DNA from: Paenibacillus radicis (ex Gao et al. 2016)
Lineage (GTDB): Bacteria > Bacillota > Bacilli > Paenibacillales > Paenibacillaceae
Assembly: GCF_014641555.1 (NCBI RefSeq)
Contig: NZ_BMHY01000002.1
Span: 655,079 to 713,963 of the forward strand
Direction of reading: 5' to 3'
Length of the DNA: 58,885 bases
Positions 6,936 through 16,208 of the stretch are shown here, piece after piece. The position numbers were made by a program, and so were the translations under genes. The number at the start of each line of letters is the position of its first letter. Positions within the stretch are counted from its first letter, which is position 1. Under the pieces are notes generated by a model that was not told the DNA's origin, searched no databases, and was given only the letters and a program-made list of their open reading frames with translations.

Positions 6936-7727
6936 ATGGAAAAAGATTATACCCGCTTAATTCAAGATGAACTGGCGCGGATAGAAGAAGAGGAAGGCGT
7001 CCGGATTGTGTATGCTTGCGAATCGGGCAGCAGGGCTTGGGGCTTTCCTTCGCGGGACAGCGATTATGATGTCCGCTTCCTCTTTATTCGTCCGGTAGAA
7101 TGGTATTTGTCCATTACGGAAAAGCGGGATGTGATTGAGCGGCCCATTAGTGATTTGCTTGATATTAACGGTTGGGATTTGCGGAAAGTGCTCCGGCTGT
7201 TCCGCAAATCGAACCCCCCGCTGCTAGAGTGGCTGCAATCGCGTACCGTTTATCAAGAAACCGGCTCGGCAGCGGAGGCGCTGCGCAGCTTGTTGCCGCT
7301 TACCTTTTCCCCAAAATCATGCATGTATCATTATTTAAATATGGCGAGAGGTAATTATCGTGATTACTTGCAGGGCGAACGGATTCGGCTGAAAAAATAT
7401 TTTTATGTGCTGCGCCCAATATTAGCTTGCGGCTGGATTGAGCAGCATAACGAAATGCCTCCGATCGCATTCGAGGAACTGATGAAGGAGATTTTGCCTC
7501 TAGACGGCGAGGTCGGCAAGGAAGTCATCAGCCTATTGGAGAGGAAGCGCGCAGGCGAGGAATTAGACAGCGCTCCGCCTCTGAAAGCGATAAATGATTA
7601 TTTGGAGGAAAAGATTGTTTATTTCGAGCAAGCGGCATCAGCAGCACCGGCTGTTCATGAGGATACCGAACAAAAGCTGGATATTCTCTTTCGCGAATTG
7701 TTGACCGAAGCGTGGCAAACGGATTGA
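6936..7727 (+). CDS. RlaP-like nucleotidyltransferase (pol-beta fold)
   Basis: 263 residues. The N-terminus has the nucleotidyltransferase signature: GS at residues 31-32, then DSDYDVRF with the metal-binding Asp pair at 43 and 45. The rest (DLLDINGWDLRK, LLEWLQS, MARGNYRDYL, KKYFYVLRP) matches the RlaP group described by comparative genomics as linked to RNA repair and RNA ligases. It would add nucleotides to an unknown, perhaps RNA, end. The ribosome binding site is AAAGGGGGAG. It pairs with the slipin gene; no rtcB is visible in this window. Confidence 0.8.
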   Translation: MEKDYTRLIQDELARIEEEEGVRIVYACESGSRAWGFPSRDSDYDVRFLFIRPVEWYLSITEKRDVIERPISDLLDINGWDLRKVLRLFRKSNPPLLEWLQSRTVYQETGSAAEALRSLLPLTFSPKSCMYHYLNMARGNYRDYLQGERIRLKKYFYVLRPILACGWIEQHNEMPPIAFEELMKEILPLDGEVGKEVISLLERKRAGEELDSAPPLKAINDYLEEKIVYFEQAASAAPAVHEDTEQKLDILFRELLTEAWQTD

Positions 7728-7748
7728 AATGGACTGTAAATAAAAGGA

Positions 7749-7777
7749 TTGACAGCCATTCAAACAATCGTTACACT
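7749..7777 (+). promoter_or_regulatory. promoter before the metY operon
   Basis: Perfect TTGACA (7749-7754), 17-base spacer, TACACT (7772-7777). A transcript from here would cross the hairpin at 7859-7902 before reaching metY. Confidence 0.6.
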
Positions 7778-7858
7778 AATCACATATATCCGCTAGGATT
7801 AATTGGTTATTGAGATAATTACACATTTATAAATGCGAAGCAGTTCACCAGAACACTG

Positions 7859-7902
7859 GAGACTGATCGGATTCCGTATGGAAATCCGTCAGTCTCTTTT
7901 TT
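7859..7902 (+). terminator. strong intrinsic terminator in the metY leader (possible attenuator)
   Basis: A 16-bp stem (GAGACTGA, one bulge, CGGATTCC; mirrored on the right) is followed by TCTTTTTT, 31 bases before the metY start. It may simply end the RlaP transcript, but because a good promoter lies before it and none is clear after it, it may control read-through into metY. No S-box or T-box core sequence is present in the 80 bases before it. Confidence 0.85.
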
Positions 7903-7933
7903 ATTTTTCCACGGAAAAGGATGGGATGGAGAC

Positions 7934-9271
7934 ATGGGAGAGCAGGAGAAAAAAACATGGAAATTCGATACGCTGCAGGTGCATGGAGGACAGACGGCAG
8001 ATCCGACAACCGGTGCGCGGGCGGTGCCGATCTATCAAAGCACCTCCTTCGTCTTCAAGAGCACCGAGCATGCGCAGGCGGTCATCAACTTCGATGAAGC
8101 CGGTAATACGTATTCCCGCATCGGCAATCCGACAAACGAGGTGCTGGAGCAGCGGATTGCAGCGCTGGAAGGGGGCGTAGGTGCGCTAGCTGTAGCTTCG
8201 GGCTCAGCAGCCGTTACTTTCTCTATTATCAACATCGCCGAAGCGGGCGACGAGGTGGTGTCCGCCTCTACGCTTTATGGCGGAACCTACAATCTATTTG
8301 ACGTTACGCTGCCTAAGCTAGGCATCCATACGACCTTCGTCAATCCGGACGACCCGGAAAACTTCCGCCAAGCGATCACGGAAAAAACGAAGGCGCTGTT
8401 CGTAGAGTCGATCGGTAATCCAGGCTTGAACATCCCTGATATTCAGGCCATTGCCGACATCGCTCACGAGCACGGCATTCCGCTTATTGTCGACAATACG
8501 TTCGGTTCGCCGTATTTGATCCGGCCATTCGAGTACGGCGCCGACATCGTCGTTCACTCTGCTACCAAATATATTGGCGGCCACGGTACGACGATCGGCG
8601 GACTTATCGTCGATGGCGGCCGCTTCGATTGGGAGAACGGCAAGTTCCCCGGCTTCACGAATCCGGACAGAAGCTATAACGGCTTGAAGTATGTCGAGAA
8701 ATTCGGAGAGCTGGCCTATATTACGAAGGCTCGCATTCAATATTTGCGTGATATCGGCGCATCGCTGAGTCCGTTTAATGGATTTCTGCTGCTGCAGGGG
8801 CTAGAAACACTTTCCTTGCGGGTTGAGAAGCATATCAGCAATACGAAGCAGATTGTGGATTACTTGAACGGTCATCCCGAAGTCGCTTGGGTCAATTATC
8901 CGGGGCTGCCAGACAGTCCGTATTACGAGCTGTCGCAGCGGTACTATCCGAAGGGGCCGGGATCGATTTTCACATTCGGGTTAAAAGGCGGATACGAGGC
9001 AGCCAATGTATTCATCAACCATTTGCAGCTGTTCTCCCATCTTGCCAACGTGGCTGACGCCAAGTCGCTCGTTATACATCCAGCTAGTACAACGCATGCA
9101 CAGCTGTCACCCGAGGTGCTGCTGCAGACGGGCGTCGGACCGGATTTGATCCGCTTGTCGATCGGAATTGAAGATCCCCAGGATTTGATCGACGATCTGG
9201 AGCAGGCGATTCAGGCTGCGGCGCAGTCAGCTGCGGACAGCGTTGCAAATTCAGCGGGAGCCGCAGGCTAA
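7934..9271 (+). CDS. metY: O-acetylhomoserine sulfhydrylase (PLP enzyme)
   Basis: 445 residues, the full length of the Cys/Met-metabolism PLP family. It shows [26 protein letters not shown], the DNTFGSPYL loop, and the PLP-binding lysine in [14 protein letters not shown]. MetY makes homocysteine from O-acetylhomoserine and sulfide, in the cytoplasm; related enzymes also take methanethiol or act as cysteine synthase. It heads a set of tightly spaced genes with a CocE hydrolase, HAD hydrolase and ABC importer, suggesting sulfur or methionine scavenging. The C-terminus carries an Ala-rich tail. The ribosome binding site is weak. Confidence 0.92.
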   Translation: MGEQEKKTWKFDTLQVHGGQTADPTTGARAVPIYQSTSFVFKSTEHAQAVINFDEAGNTYSRIGNPTNEVLEQRIAALEGGVGALAVASGSAAVTFSIINIAEAGDEVVSASTLYGGTYNLFDVTLPKLGIHTTFVNPDDPENFRQAITEKTKALFVESIGNPGLNIPDIQAIADIAHEHGIPLIVDNTFGSPYLIRPFEYGADIVVHSATKYIGGHGTTIGGLIVDGGRFDWENGKFPGFTNPDRSYNGLKYVEKFGELAYITKARIQYLRDIGASLSPFNGFLLLQGLETLSLRVEKHISNTKQIVDYLNGHPEVAWVNYPGLPDSPYYELSQRYYPKGPGSIFTFGLKGGYEAANVFINHLQLFSHLANVADAKSLVIHPASTTHAQLSPEVLLQTGVGPDLIRLSIGIEDPQDLIDDLEQAIQAAAQSAADSVANSAGAAG

Positions 9272-9291
9272 AGGGGGCGGAAAAATAACGG

Positions 9292-11025
9292 ATGCCGGAA
9301 CTCGCACAATGGCTGGAAATAGAGCAAGAGCTTGATGTCCCGGTAACGATGCGGGACGGGGTCAAGCTGTCAGCCGATATCTATCGTCCCAAGAAAGGAG
9401 GGCCTTACCCGGTTCTCCTCATGCGAACGCCTTATAACAAATCGGATGCGCAGACGATGAACTATGCGCATCCCTCGTGGTATGCCAGGCATGGCTACAT
9501 CGTCGTCATTCAGGATACTCGGGGCCGATGGCGCTCGGAAGGAGAGTTCCAGCCCTATGAGAAAGAAGCGGATGACGGCTATGACACCGTGGAATGGGCG
9601 GCTTCCCTCCCGAACGCTTTACCGAAGGTTGGCATGTACGGCTTCTCCTATGTCGGAGCTGTCCAATGGCTTGCGGCGGTCAACCGTCCGCCCCATTTGA
9701 CATGCATCGTGCCCGGCATGATCGGCTCCGATGCCTATCAGGGCAAAGCTTACCGGAATGGAGCTTTTGCATTAGCGCTTTCGCAATCCTGGGTGCTGTT
9801 CGCAGCGCAGGATACGGCGCTTAGGCGCAACCGGCTGGATTGGGCAGCGGAGCTTGGTGCGCAATATGCCGGGATACATAGCGTCTACCGCAAGCTGCCA
9901 TTGACAGCTTTGCCGGATGCCGTAAAGGAGACGGCGCCCTATTATTTCGAATGGTTCGATCATCCGACCCGCGATGATTATTGGACGCAGCTGTCGCTTC
10001 GCGAGCAATACGAGCGGGTTCAAGTTCCGGCGCTTCATATCGGGGGCTGGTACGACATTTTCGTCGACGGTACGATCGATAATTTCAATGGCGTCCGGCA
10101 GCATGGCGGCACGGCTGTCGCCAGAGGCCATCAATATTTGCTGATCGAGCCATGGTTTCATATGCCTTGGTCGCGATATGTCGGCGAGCTTGATTTCGGG
10201 GAGGAAGCTTCCAACCGAATCGACGCGCTGCAAATCGAATGGTTCGATTATTGGCTGAAGGGGGAGCACAGCAATCGTTTCGAGCAGCAGCCGGCGGTTC
10301 AATATTTTGAGATGGGCAGCAATCGTTGGCGTGTATCGGAAAACTGGCCGGTTCCCGGAACGAAAGCGACGCCTTACTTTTTGCGCAGTACGGAACGCGC
10401 CAACTCTATTAATGGCGACGGCGTACTAAGTTTGACCGCGCCCGCAGCGGAGCCGCCGGACGTCTATGTGTACCATCCGTCGATTGCGGTGCCGGCTTTG
10501 GGAGGCCGGTCGGGCGCTGTCCCTGATCTAACCCCGATGGGGCCGAAAAACCAGCTTCCTGTGGAAATCCGCAATGACGTGCTCGTATATACGTCGGCGA
10601 AGCTGGAACGGGAGCTAGTTATAGCGGGAGAGATTACGATAGAGCTGTACGCAGCGACCAGCGCGGAGGATACCGATTTTGTCGCTAAGCTCGTTGACGT
10701 CTATCCCGACGGCAGAGCCTACAATATCGCAGAAGGCATTATCCGCGCCAGCTACCGCTATGGTCTCGACAGGCGGGAGGCGGTGCCGCCAGGAGAAGTA
10801 TTAACGTATTCATTCTCGCTTGGTCCTACAGCCTATGCTTTTAAACCCGGGCATGCCATTCGGCTGGATGTGACCAGCTCTTTATTCCCGACCTTCGACC
10901 GGAATCCGAATAAACTGGTCAACCCGGGCCAGGCGACCGAGGCGGACTTTGTGACGGCGACGCAAACGATCTATCACGATAAGGAGCGTCCATCCAAAGT
11001 ATGGCTGCCTGTCGTCCAGCGCTAG
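9292..11025 (+). CDS. CocE/NonD family (S15-type) hydrolase
   Basis: 577 residues. The alpha/beta-hydrolase part has TMRDGVKLSADIYRP, QDTRGRWRSEGEF, and the nucleophile motif GFSYVG with Ser119. LIEPWFHMPW follows later, and the C-terminal galactose-binding-like jelly roll (VYHPSIAVPALGG, DFVAKLVDVYPDGRAYNIAEG) closes it. Relatives are cocaine esterase, alpha-amino-acid ester hydrolases and X-Pro dipeptidyl peptidases. It has no signal peptide, so it acts in the cytoplasm, perhaps on a compound imported by the ABC transporter encoded downstream. It lies 20 bases after metY. Confidence 0.86.
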   Translation: MPELAQWLEIEQELDVPVTMRDGVKLSADIYRPKKGGPYPVLLMRTPYNKSDAQTMNYAHPSWYARHGYIVVIQDTRGRWRSEGEFQPYEKEADDGYDTVEWAASLPNALPKVGMYGFSYVGAVQWLAAVNRPPHLTCIVPGMIGSDAYQGKAYRNGAFALALSQSWVLFAAQDTALRRNRLDWAAELGAQYAGIHSVYRKLPLTALPDAVKETAPYYFEWFDHPTRDDYWTQLSLREQYERVQVPALHIGGWYDIFVDGTIDNFNGVRQHGGTAVARGHQYLLIEPWFHMPWSRYVGELDFGEEASNRIDALQIEWFDYWLKGEHSNRFEQQPAVQYFEMGSNRWRVSENWPVPGTKATPYFLRSTERANSINGDGVLSLTAPAAEPPDVYVYHPSIAVPALGGRSGAVPDLTPMGPKNQLPVEIRNDVLVYTSAKLERELVIAGEITIELYAATSAEDTDFVAKLVDVYPDGRAYNIAEGIIRASYRYGLDRREAVPPGEVLTYSFSLGPTAYAFKPGHAIRLDVTSSLFPTFDRNPNKLVNPGQATEADFVTATQTIYHDKERPSKVWLPVVQR

Positions 11026-11064
11026 CAAGTGAAAAGACAACAGCAGGAGCAGCAGGAGGTAAAC

Positions 11065-11787
11065 ATGCAGAAAAAGTATATTTGGTTCGACTTAGGCTAC
11101 ACACTTGTCTATCAGAATCGAGAGTCGCTCTATCAACAGTTTTTATTGGAAGAAGGAATAGAAAAACCGCTGGAGGAAATTGAAGCAGCCTATCATTTAA
11201 CCGACAAGCTGTTCATGCGGCAGTATCCAGGAGCGCTGGGCAGGGGGCTGCATACCTTTTACCCCTGGTATATTGGGGTGTTGAACTATTCGCTAGACGT
11301 CCGGTTCGATCTTCATACGCAAGCAGCGAGGCTGATTGAACTGCAACAGGGGGATGGCGGGCAGACGTGGCGGGCATTTCCATTCGTCCGGGATGTGTTT
11401 GAGGCTTTAAGAGCCGAGGGCTGCGGCATCGGTCTAATCAGCAATTGGGATACGGGCTGTAAAAGCGTTCTGGCAGCTAACGGCTTGATCGATTATTTCG
11501 ATGAGCTTATCGTCTCCTCTGAGGTTGAGCTGGAGAAGCCGGATGAACGCATTTTTACGCTTGCAATGGAGAAGGCAGGTGTCAGTCCAGAGCAATGCGT
11601 CTATGTCGGCGACAATTACTATGATGATGTGGTTGGCAGCGCGAAGGCCGGGATGGACTGCTATTTAATTAACAGATTCGGAAGATTGGGAGTCGAGGAG
11701 CTGAAGTATGACCGGCTAATTACTTCGATTCAGGAACTTCCTGTACTGCTTAGGCAAAGTAGAAACTTAATTCAAACCTATGACTGA
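11065..11787 (+). CDS. HAD-superfamily hydrolase
   Basis: 240 residues with all HAD motifs: FDLGYTLV (nucleophile Asp; the usual second Asp is Gly here), ISNWDTG, EKPDERIF (Lys) and VGDNYYDDVVGS. Most relatives are phosphatases of small metabolites, but loss of the second Asp of DxD makes the reaction type uncertain. ATG 11065 is preceded by AGGAGG; an upstream in-frame GTG at 11029 is unlikely. Its stop lies 13 bases before the lipoprotein gene, so it belongs to the metY operon. Confidence 0.85.
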   Translation: MQKKYIWFDLGYTLVYQNRESLYQQFLLEEGIEKPLEEIEAAYHLTDKLFMRQYPGALGRGLHTFYPWYIGVLNYSLDVRFDLHTQAARLIELQQGDGGQTWRAFPFVRDVFEALRAEGCGIGLISNWDTGCKSVLAANGLIDYFDELIVSSEVELEKPDERIFTLAMEKAGVSPEQCVYVGDNYYDDVVGSAKAGMDCYLINRFGRLGVEELKYDRLITSIQELPVLLRQSRNLIQTYD

Positions 11788-11800
11788 AGGGGATAGAAAC

Positions 11801-13402
11801 ATGTTGAACAACAAACGTCATTATTTATGGGTATCGATCATTTTATTGCTTTCGCTCGTAACGGCCGCATGCGGCAGCAGTAATAGCGGCGGCAATAAGA
11901 ATAACAGCAGCGGGAAAGAGACGGCTGCTCCAAGCGCAACTGCTGAACCGAAACAGGAGGAGAACAAGCCGGAAGGCGGCAAAGTCGAGGGCGGCAGCGT
12001 CGTCGTATCGATTCCGCAGGATTTGGACTATCTGGACCCTCATTTGGCGGTAGCTGCAGGCACGCAGGAAGTATTGTTCAACGTGTTCGAGGGGCTGCTC
12101 AAGCCGAATGAGAAAGGCGAGCTGTATCCGGCAATTGCAGAATCATACGAAGTGTCGCCGGATGGGCGTGTCTACACGTTCAAGCTGCGCTCGGGCGTGA
12201 AATTCCATAACGGCAATGCAGTTACAGCGGAGGATGTGAAGTTCTCGTATGACCGTCTGGCAGGAACGGCAACGGGCAAGCCTCTGTCCCCTGCATTCAA
12301 TAGCGTGGAGTCCATCGAGGCACCTGATGCGGCGACCATTATTATTAAATTAAAGGAAAACAATACCTCTTTCTTGACCTCTCTTACGGCAGCCGTTATC
12401 CCTAACGGCTATGAGGACAGCAACAAAAACCCGATCGGCACCGGGCCGTTCAAATTTAAGGAGTATTTGCCGGGTCAACGAATTAGCGTGGAGAAATTCG
12501 CGGATTACTACGTAAAGGGCGTTCCCGTGCTGGACAAGGTTGAATTCCGTATCATTACCGATCCGGAAGCGTCGCTGCTCGCATTGAAATCCGGCGAGGT
12601 CGACATTTATCCGCGGATCGGAACGGAGAAACTGGAAGAGCTCGGCGATAAATTCCAGGCGGTAAGTGCGCCGCAAAATCTGGTGCAGCTGGTAACCTTC
12701 AATATTGACCGTAAGCCGTTCAACGATATTAAAGTTCGCCAGGCGATTAATTATGCCGTCAATGTCGATGAGATCATCGCCGGGGTAGCGCTGGGCAAAG
12801 GTACGAAGCTTGGCTCCAATCTCAGTCCCGTGCTGGCGAAGTATTATCAGGAGGGACTGGAGGATACGTACGCGACGGATATCGAGAAGGCGAAAAGCCT
12901 GCTTGCCGAAGCGGGACTCAAGGATGGCTTTGAGACGACACTATCTGTCCCTTCGAACTATCAGTTCCACGTTGACACCGCTCAAGTTATCGCACAGCAA
13001 CTGGGCAAAATCGGCGTTAAAGTGAAAATCGAGCCGGTCGAATGGGCCGTGTGGCTGGAACGCATTTATAAAGGAAGAGATTATGAGCTGACGATTATCG
13101 GCTTGGACGGCAAGCTTGATCCGTATCAGATCTTGAATAAATATTTATCCGACTCGCCAAACAACTTCTTCAATTACAAAAGTACAGAGTACGACAATAC
13201 GCTGCAGTCGGCGGTTGCCGAGGTGGATGACGCCAAGCGCGTAGAGCTGTACAAAAAAGCGCAAACGATACTGGCTCAGGACGCGGCGGCAGTGTACATT
13301 ATGGACCCGAATCTGAATGTCGCGTTGAACAAAAAGCTGGCCGGCTATAAGCAATATCCGCTGTATGTGCAGGATCTGTCGACCGTTTACTTTACGAACT
13401 AA
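11801..13402 (+). CDS. ABC transporter substrate-binding lipoprotein (family 5)
   Basis: 533 residues. A signal peptide ends in the lipobox VTAACGSS with Cys24, followed by a Ser/Asn/Gly linker. The mature part has the oligopeptide/nickel-binding fold: DPHLAVAAGTQEVLFNVFEGL, AESYEVSPDGRVYTFKLR, VTAEDVKFSYDRL, VRQAINYAVNVDEI. It captures peptides or similar solutes outside the membrane for the permeases encoded next. Start ATG 11801 with AAGGGGATAG upstream. The solute is unknown; operon context with metY suggests a sulfur-containing compound. Confidence 0.9.
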   Translation: MLNNKRHYLWVSIILLLSLVTAACGSSNSGGNKNNSSGKETAAPSATAEPKQEENKPEGGKVEGGSVVVSIPQDLDYLDPHLAVAAGTQEVLFNVFEGLLKPNEKGELYPAIAESYEVSPDGRVYTFKLRSGVKFHNGNAVTAEDVKFSYDRLAGTATGKPLSPAFNSVESIEAPDAATIIIKLKENNTSFLTSLTAAVIPNGYEDSNKNPIGTGPFKFKEYLPGQRISVEKFADYYVKGVPVLDKVEFRIITDPEASLLALKSGEVDIYPRIGTEKLEELGDKFQAVSAPQNLVQLVTFNIDRKPFNDIKVRQAINYAVNVDEIIAGVALGKGTKLGSNLSPVLAKYYQEGLEDTYATDIEKAKSLLAEAGLKDGFETTLSVPSNYQFHVDTAQVIAQQLGKIGVKVKIEPVEWAVWLERIYKGRDYELTIIGLDGKLDPYQILNKYLSDSPNNFFNYKSTEYDNTLQSAVAEVDDAKRVELYKKAQTILAQDAAAVYIMDPNLNVALNKKLAGYKQYPLYVQDLSTVYFTN

Positions 13403-13419
13403 GGGAAGGAACTGCGAGG

Positions 13420-14361
13420 ATGAATTACTACGTGCGGCGGCTCTTAACGCTTCTATTAACGGTGTTCTTTGTCGTTACGCTAACCTTTGCGGCTTTTCGA
13501 ATCATACCGGGCAATCCGGCGCTCACCATATTGGGAACGGAAGCATCGGATGAGCAAATTGCGCTGCTAGAGGCAAAGCTCGGCATCGACCGGCCGCTGC
13601 CGGAGCAATTTGCCGATTGGCTGAAGGGAGCGCTAGCGCTTGATTTCGGACAATCGCTGCGTTTCTCCGAACCGGTGCTGAAGCTGATTCAGGACCGGTT
13701 TCCCGTTACGATCAGTTTGTCGTTGCTTGCTCTGGCAATTACTGTTGCAGCAGCCGTGCCGCTCGGTATTGCGGCAGCCCGTTCGAAGGGGAAAGTGGCG
13801 GATATGATCATCTCAATCGGCACACAGCTTGGCCTTGCGATTCCATCCTTCTGGATGGGAATTGCACTCATTCTCGTGTTTGGCCTAGCGCTGCGCTGGT
13901 TTTCGGTCAGCACTTACGTGCCCTGGTCGGAGAGCCCCTATTTAGCTTTGAAGTCGCTGCTGCTGCCGGCGATCGCGCTTGCGGTACCGCAAATTGCAAT
14001 CGTTGTGCGCTATTTGCGTACGACGCTGCTGGAGCAGTTGAATCTGGATTACGTCAGAACGGCGCGAAGCAAAGGATTGAAGGAGCGTTCCGTGCTTTTT
14101 CAGCATGTGCTGCGCAACGCCTTGCTTCCCGTTATTACTGTCGTCGGTATCAACTTCGGAGAGCTGCTTGCCGGCAGTCTCGTTGTGGAGCAAGTGTTCA
14201 CGCTGCCGGGGTTCGGCAGCCTGCTCATTACGGCGATCGGCAATCGCGACTATCCGCTGGTGCAGGGGATGGTTCTTCTGATCGCTTTCATCGTCGTGAC
14301 GGTGAATTTTATCGTCGATTTATCATATCGTGTGCTGGATCCAAAAATCAGAATGAAATAG
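13420..14361 (+). CDS. ABC transporter permease (DppB/OppB type)
   Basis: 313 residues with six predicted helices. The N-terminal helix and loop (MNYYVRRLLTLLLTVFFV, FRIIPGNPA) and the coupling motif region (DYVRTARSKGLKERSVL) are typical of the first permease of peptide importers. It pairs with the next gene to form the channel. It starts 17 bases after the binding-protein gene. Confidence 0.92.
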   Translation: MNYYVRRLLTLLLTVFFVVTLTFAAFRIIPGNPALTILGTEASDEQIALLEAKLGIDRPLPEQFADWLKGALALDFGQSLRFSEPVLKLIQDRFPVTISLSLLALAITVAAAVPLGIAAARSKGKVADMIISIGTQLGLAIPSFWMGIALILVFGLALRWFSVSTYVPWSESPYLALKSLLLPAIALAVPQIAIVVRYLRTTLLEQLNLDYVRTARSKGLKERSVLFQHVLRNALLPVITVVGINFGELLAGSLVVEQVFTLPGFGSLLITAIGNRDYPLVQGMVLLIAFIVVTVNFIVDLSYRVLDPKIRMK

Positions 14362-14371
14362 GGGCATTGCG

Positions 14372-15181
14372 ATGAATAAAAAAGCGAGCTTCAGCCTGTT
14401 GCTCGGCATAAGCTTTGTCGCGCTGCTGCTGGCCGTTATGCTGATCAGTTTGTTTTATACGCCGTATGAGGCCAATGAAATGAATATCGCCGAACGGCTG
14501 CAGGCGCCTAGCGCTAAACATTGGCTCGGCACCGACAATTTCGGCCGTGACGTGCTCAGCCGGGTTATGGTAGGGGCACAAACTGCGTTTCTAGTCGGTT
14601 TGCTGTCGGCGGGTATTGGGCTGGTGTTCGGTTTTATTATCGGTACGGCAGCCGGTTATACCGGCAAATGGCTGGATGAGCTGCTTATGCGCGGTATAGA
14701 CGGGCTGTTAGCTTTTCCGGGTATATTGCTCGCGCTGCTGCTTGTCTCCATCTTCAAGCCAAGCATGTCGCAAACGATACTAGCAATTGGCGTTTTATCG
14801 ATTCCTTCCTTTGCTCGCGTCGTGCGCAGCGGTGTGCTTCAGCAGAAGGAAGCGGAGTATGTGAAGGCGGCCAAAGGGCTTGGCGCAGGCCATTTGCATC
14901 TTATTTTCAAACAAATATTGCCCAATATCGTCTCGTCGATTTTGACGACCGCGGCGCTCAGCTTCTCGGCTGCTATCTTAATTGAAGCAGCGCTCAGCTA
15001 TTTGGGCTTGGGCGTACAGCCGCCCGATCCGAGCTGGGGACGGATGCTGAACGAAGCGCAAAGCTTTATCGGCAAAGCGCCGTGGTTTACGTTGGCACCG
15101 GGTGTATTTATCATACTGACGGTGCTTGGCTTTAATCTGTTAAGCGATGGTATTCGAGATTTAAGGGATACCCGGCAATGA
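14372..15181 (+). CDS. ABC transporter permease (DppC/OppC type)
   Basis: 269 residues. One N-terminal helix, the HWLGTDNFGRDVLSRVMVGA signature of OppC proteins, and the EAA loop (EYVKAAKGLGAGHLHLIFKQ) that touches the ATPases. Ten bases after the previous permease. Confidence 0.92.
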   Translation: MNKKASFSLLLGISFVALLLAVMLISLFYTPYEANEMNIAERLQAPSAKHWLGTDNFGRDVLSRVMVGAQTAFLVGLLSAGIGLVFGFIIGTAAGYTGKWLDELLMRGIDGLLAFPGILLALLLVSIFKPSMSQTILAIGVLSIPSFARVVRSGVLQQKEAEYVKAAKGLGAGHLHLIFKQILPNIVSSILTTAALSFSAAILIEAALSYLGLGVQPPDPSWGRMLNEAQSFIGKAPWFTLAPGVFIILTVLGFNLLSDGIRDLRDTRQ

Positions 15182-15203
15182 TAGGGAATTGGGAGGTGAC
15201 GCG

Positions 15204-16208
15204 ATGAACCCGCTGCTCGACATTCGCGATCTGAGGCTGGAGCTGCAGCGCACGCGCAAGGAAAGCGTCGCCGTATTGGACGGTGTATCGCTTTCGGTCG
15301 GAAAAGGAGAAACCGTTGGCATCGTTGGCGAATCCGGCTGCGGCAAAAGCGTGCTGTCGCTATCCATCCTTGGTTTGCAGCCGAATGCAATGCGCATTAC
15401 TGGCGGTGAGATGTGGTATAAGGAGGAGCATCCGCTGCATGGGCTGAAGGAACATGAGATAAGGCGTTACCGGGGAAGCGAGATAGCGATGGTGTTCCAG
15501 GATCCGATGAGCTCGCTGAACAACGGATTGACGGTAGGCGCTCAAGTAACGGAGATGTTCCGGCTTCATTCCCGTTGCTCTCGCGCGGAAGCGAAGGAAA
15601 GGGCTATTGCGTTATTTCGCAGAGTTGGCTTGGCCCGACCAGAAGCTTTGCTCAAGGAATACCCCCATCAGCTGTCTGGCGGCATGAGGCAGCGGATCAT
15701 GATTGCGATCGCGATCAGCTGCAATCCGGGCTTGCTTATTGCCGATGAGCCGACGACAGCGCTGGATGTTACGATTCAGGCGCAAATTCTCGATCTGATG
15801 CGGCAGATCCGGGAGGAGAACGATACGGCTATTATGCTCATCTCGCATGACCTGGGCGTAATTGCAGATATGTGCGATCGCATCGCCGTCATGTATGCCG
15901 GACAGATTGTCGAAGAAGGGCCAACTGCTGCGATCTTTGAGGATCCGCGCCATCCATATACGATCGGTCTGCTGCAATCGATACCTGCGCCGTCCAAGAA
16001 GCGGGAGAAGCTGTTTTCAATTCCCGGGACAGTACCGGGGCTTGCTGAGCGGCAAAGCCTGGGGTGCCGTTTCGCGCCTCGCTGCGGATTGGCTACGAAG
16101 CATTGTTACACAGAGGCGCCATTATTATTCGGAGCATCCGCCGGTCATGCGGCAAGATGCTGGCTGCTGGCCGAAAGAGGAGGGCAGACCGATGCCGTCG
16201 TCAGTTGA
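15204..16208 (+). CDS. ABC transporter ATP-binding protein (DppD/OppD type)
   Basis: 334 residues. Walker A GESGCGKSVLS, Q-loop VFQDPMSSLN, signature LSGGMRQR, Walker B LLIADEPTTALD, H-loop ISHD. The C-terminal oligopeptide-transporter extension contains a Cys-bearing GCRFAPRCGLA motif, which in relatives can bind a metal or Fe-S centre. Start ATG 15204 follows GGGAGG. It overlaps the partner ATPase gene by 17 bases. Confidence 0.92.
   Translation: MNPLLDIRDLRLELQRTRKESVAVLDGVSLSVGKGETVGIVGESGCGKSVLSLSILGLQPNAMRITGGEMWYKEEHPLHGLKEHEIRRYRGSEIAMVFQDPMSSLNNGLTVGAQVTEMFRLHSRCSRAEAKERAIALFRRVGLARPEALLKEYPHQLSGGMRQRIMIAIAISCNPGLLIADEPTTALDVTIQAQILDLMRQIREENDTAIMLISHDLGVIADMCDRIAVMYAGQIVEEGPTAAIFEDPRHPYTIGLLQSIPAPSKKREKLFSIPGTVPGLAERQSLGCRFAPRCGLATKHCYTEAPLLFGASAGHAARCWLLAERGGQTDAVVS

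Noticed and set aside
7784..7858. SAM (S-box) or T-box riboswitch before metY
   Set aside because: None of the conserved core sequences of either class is present.
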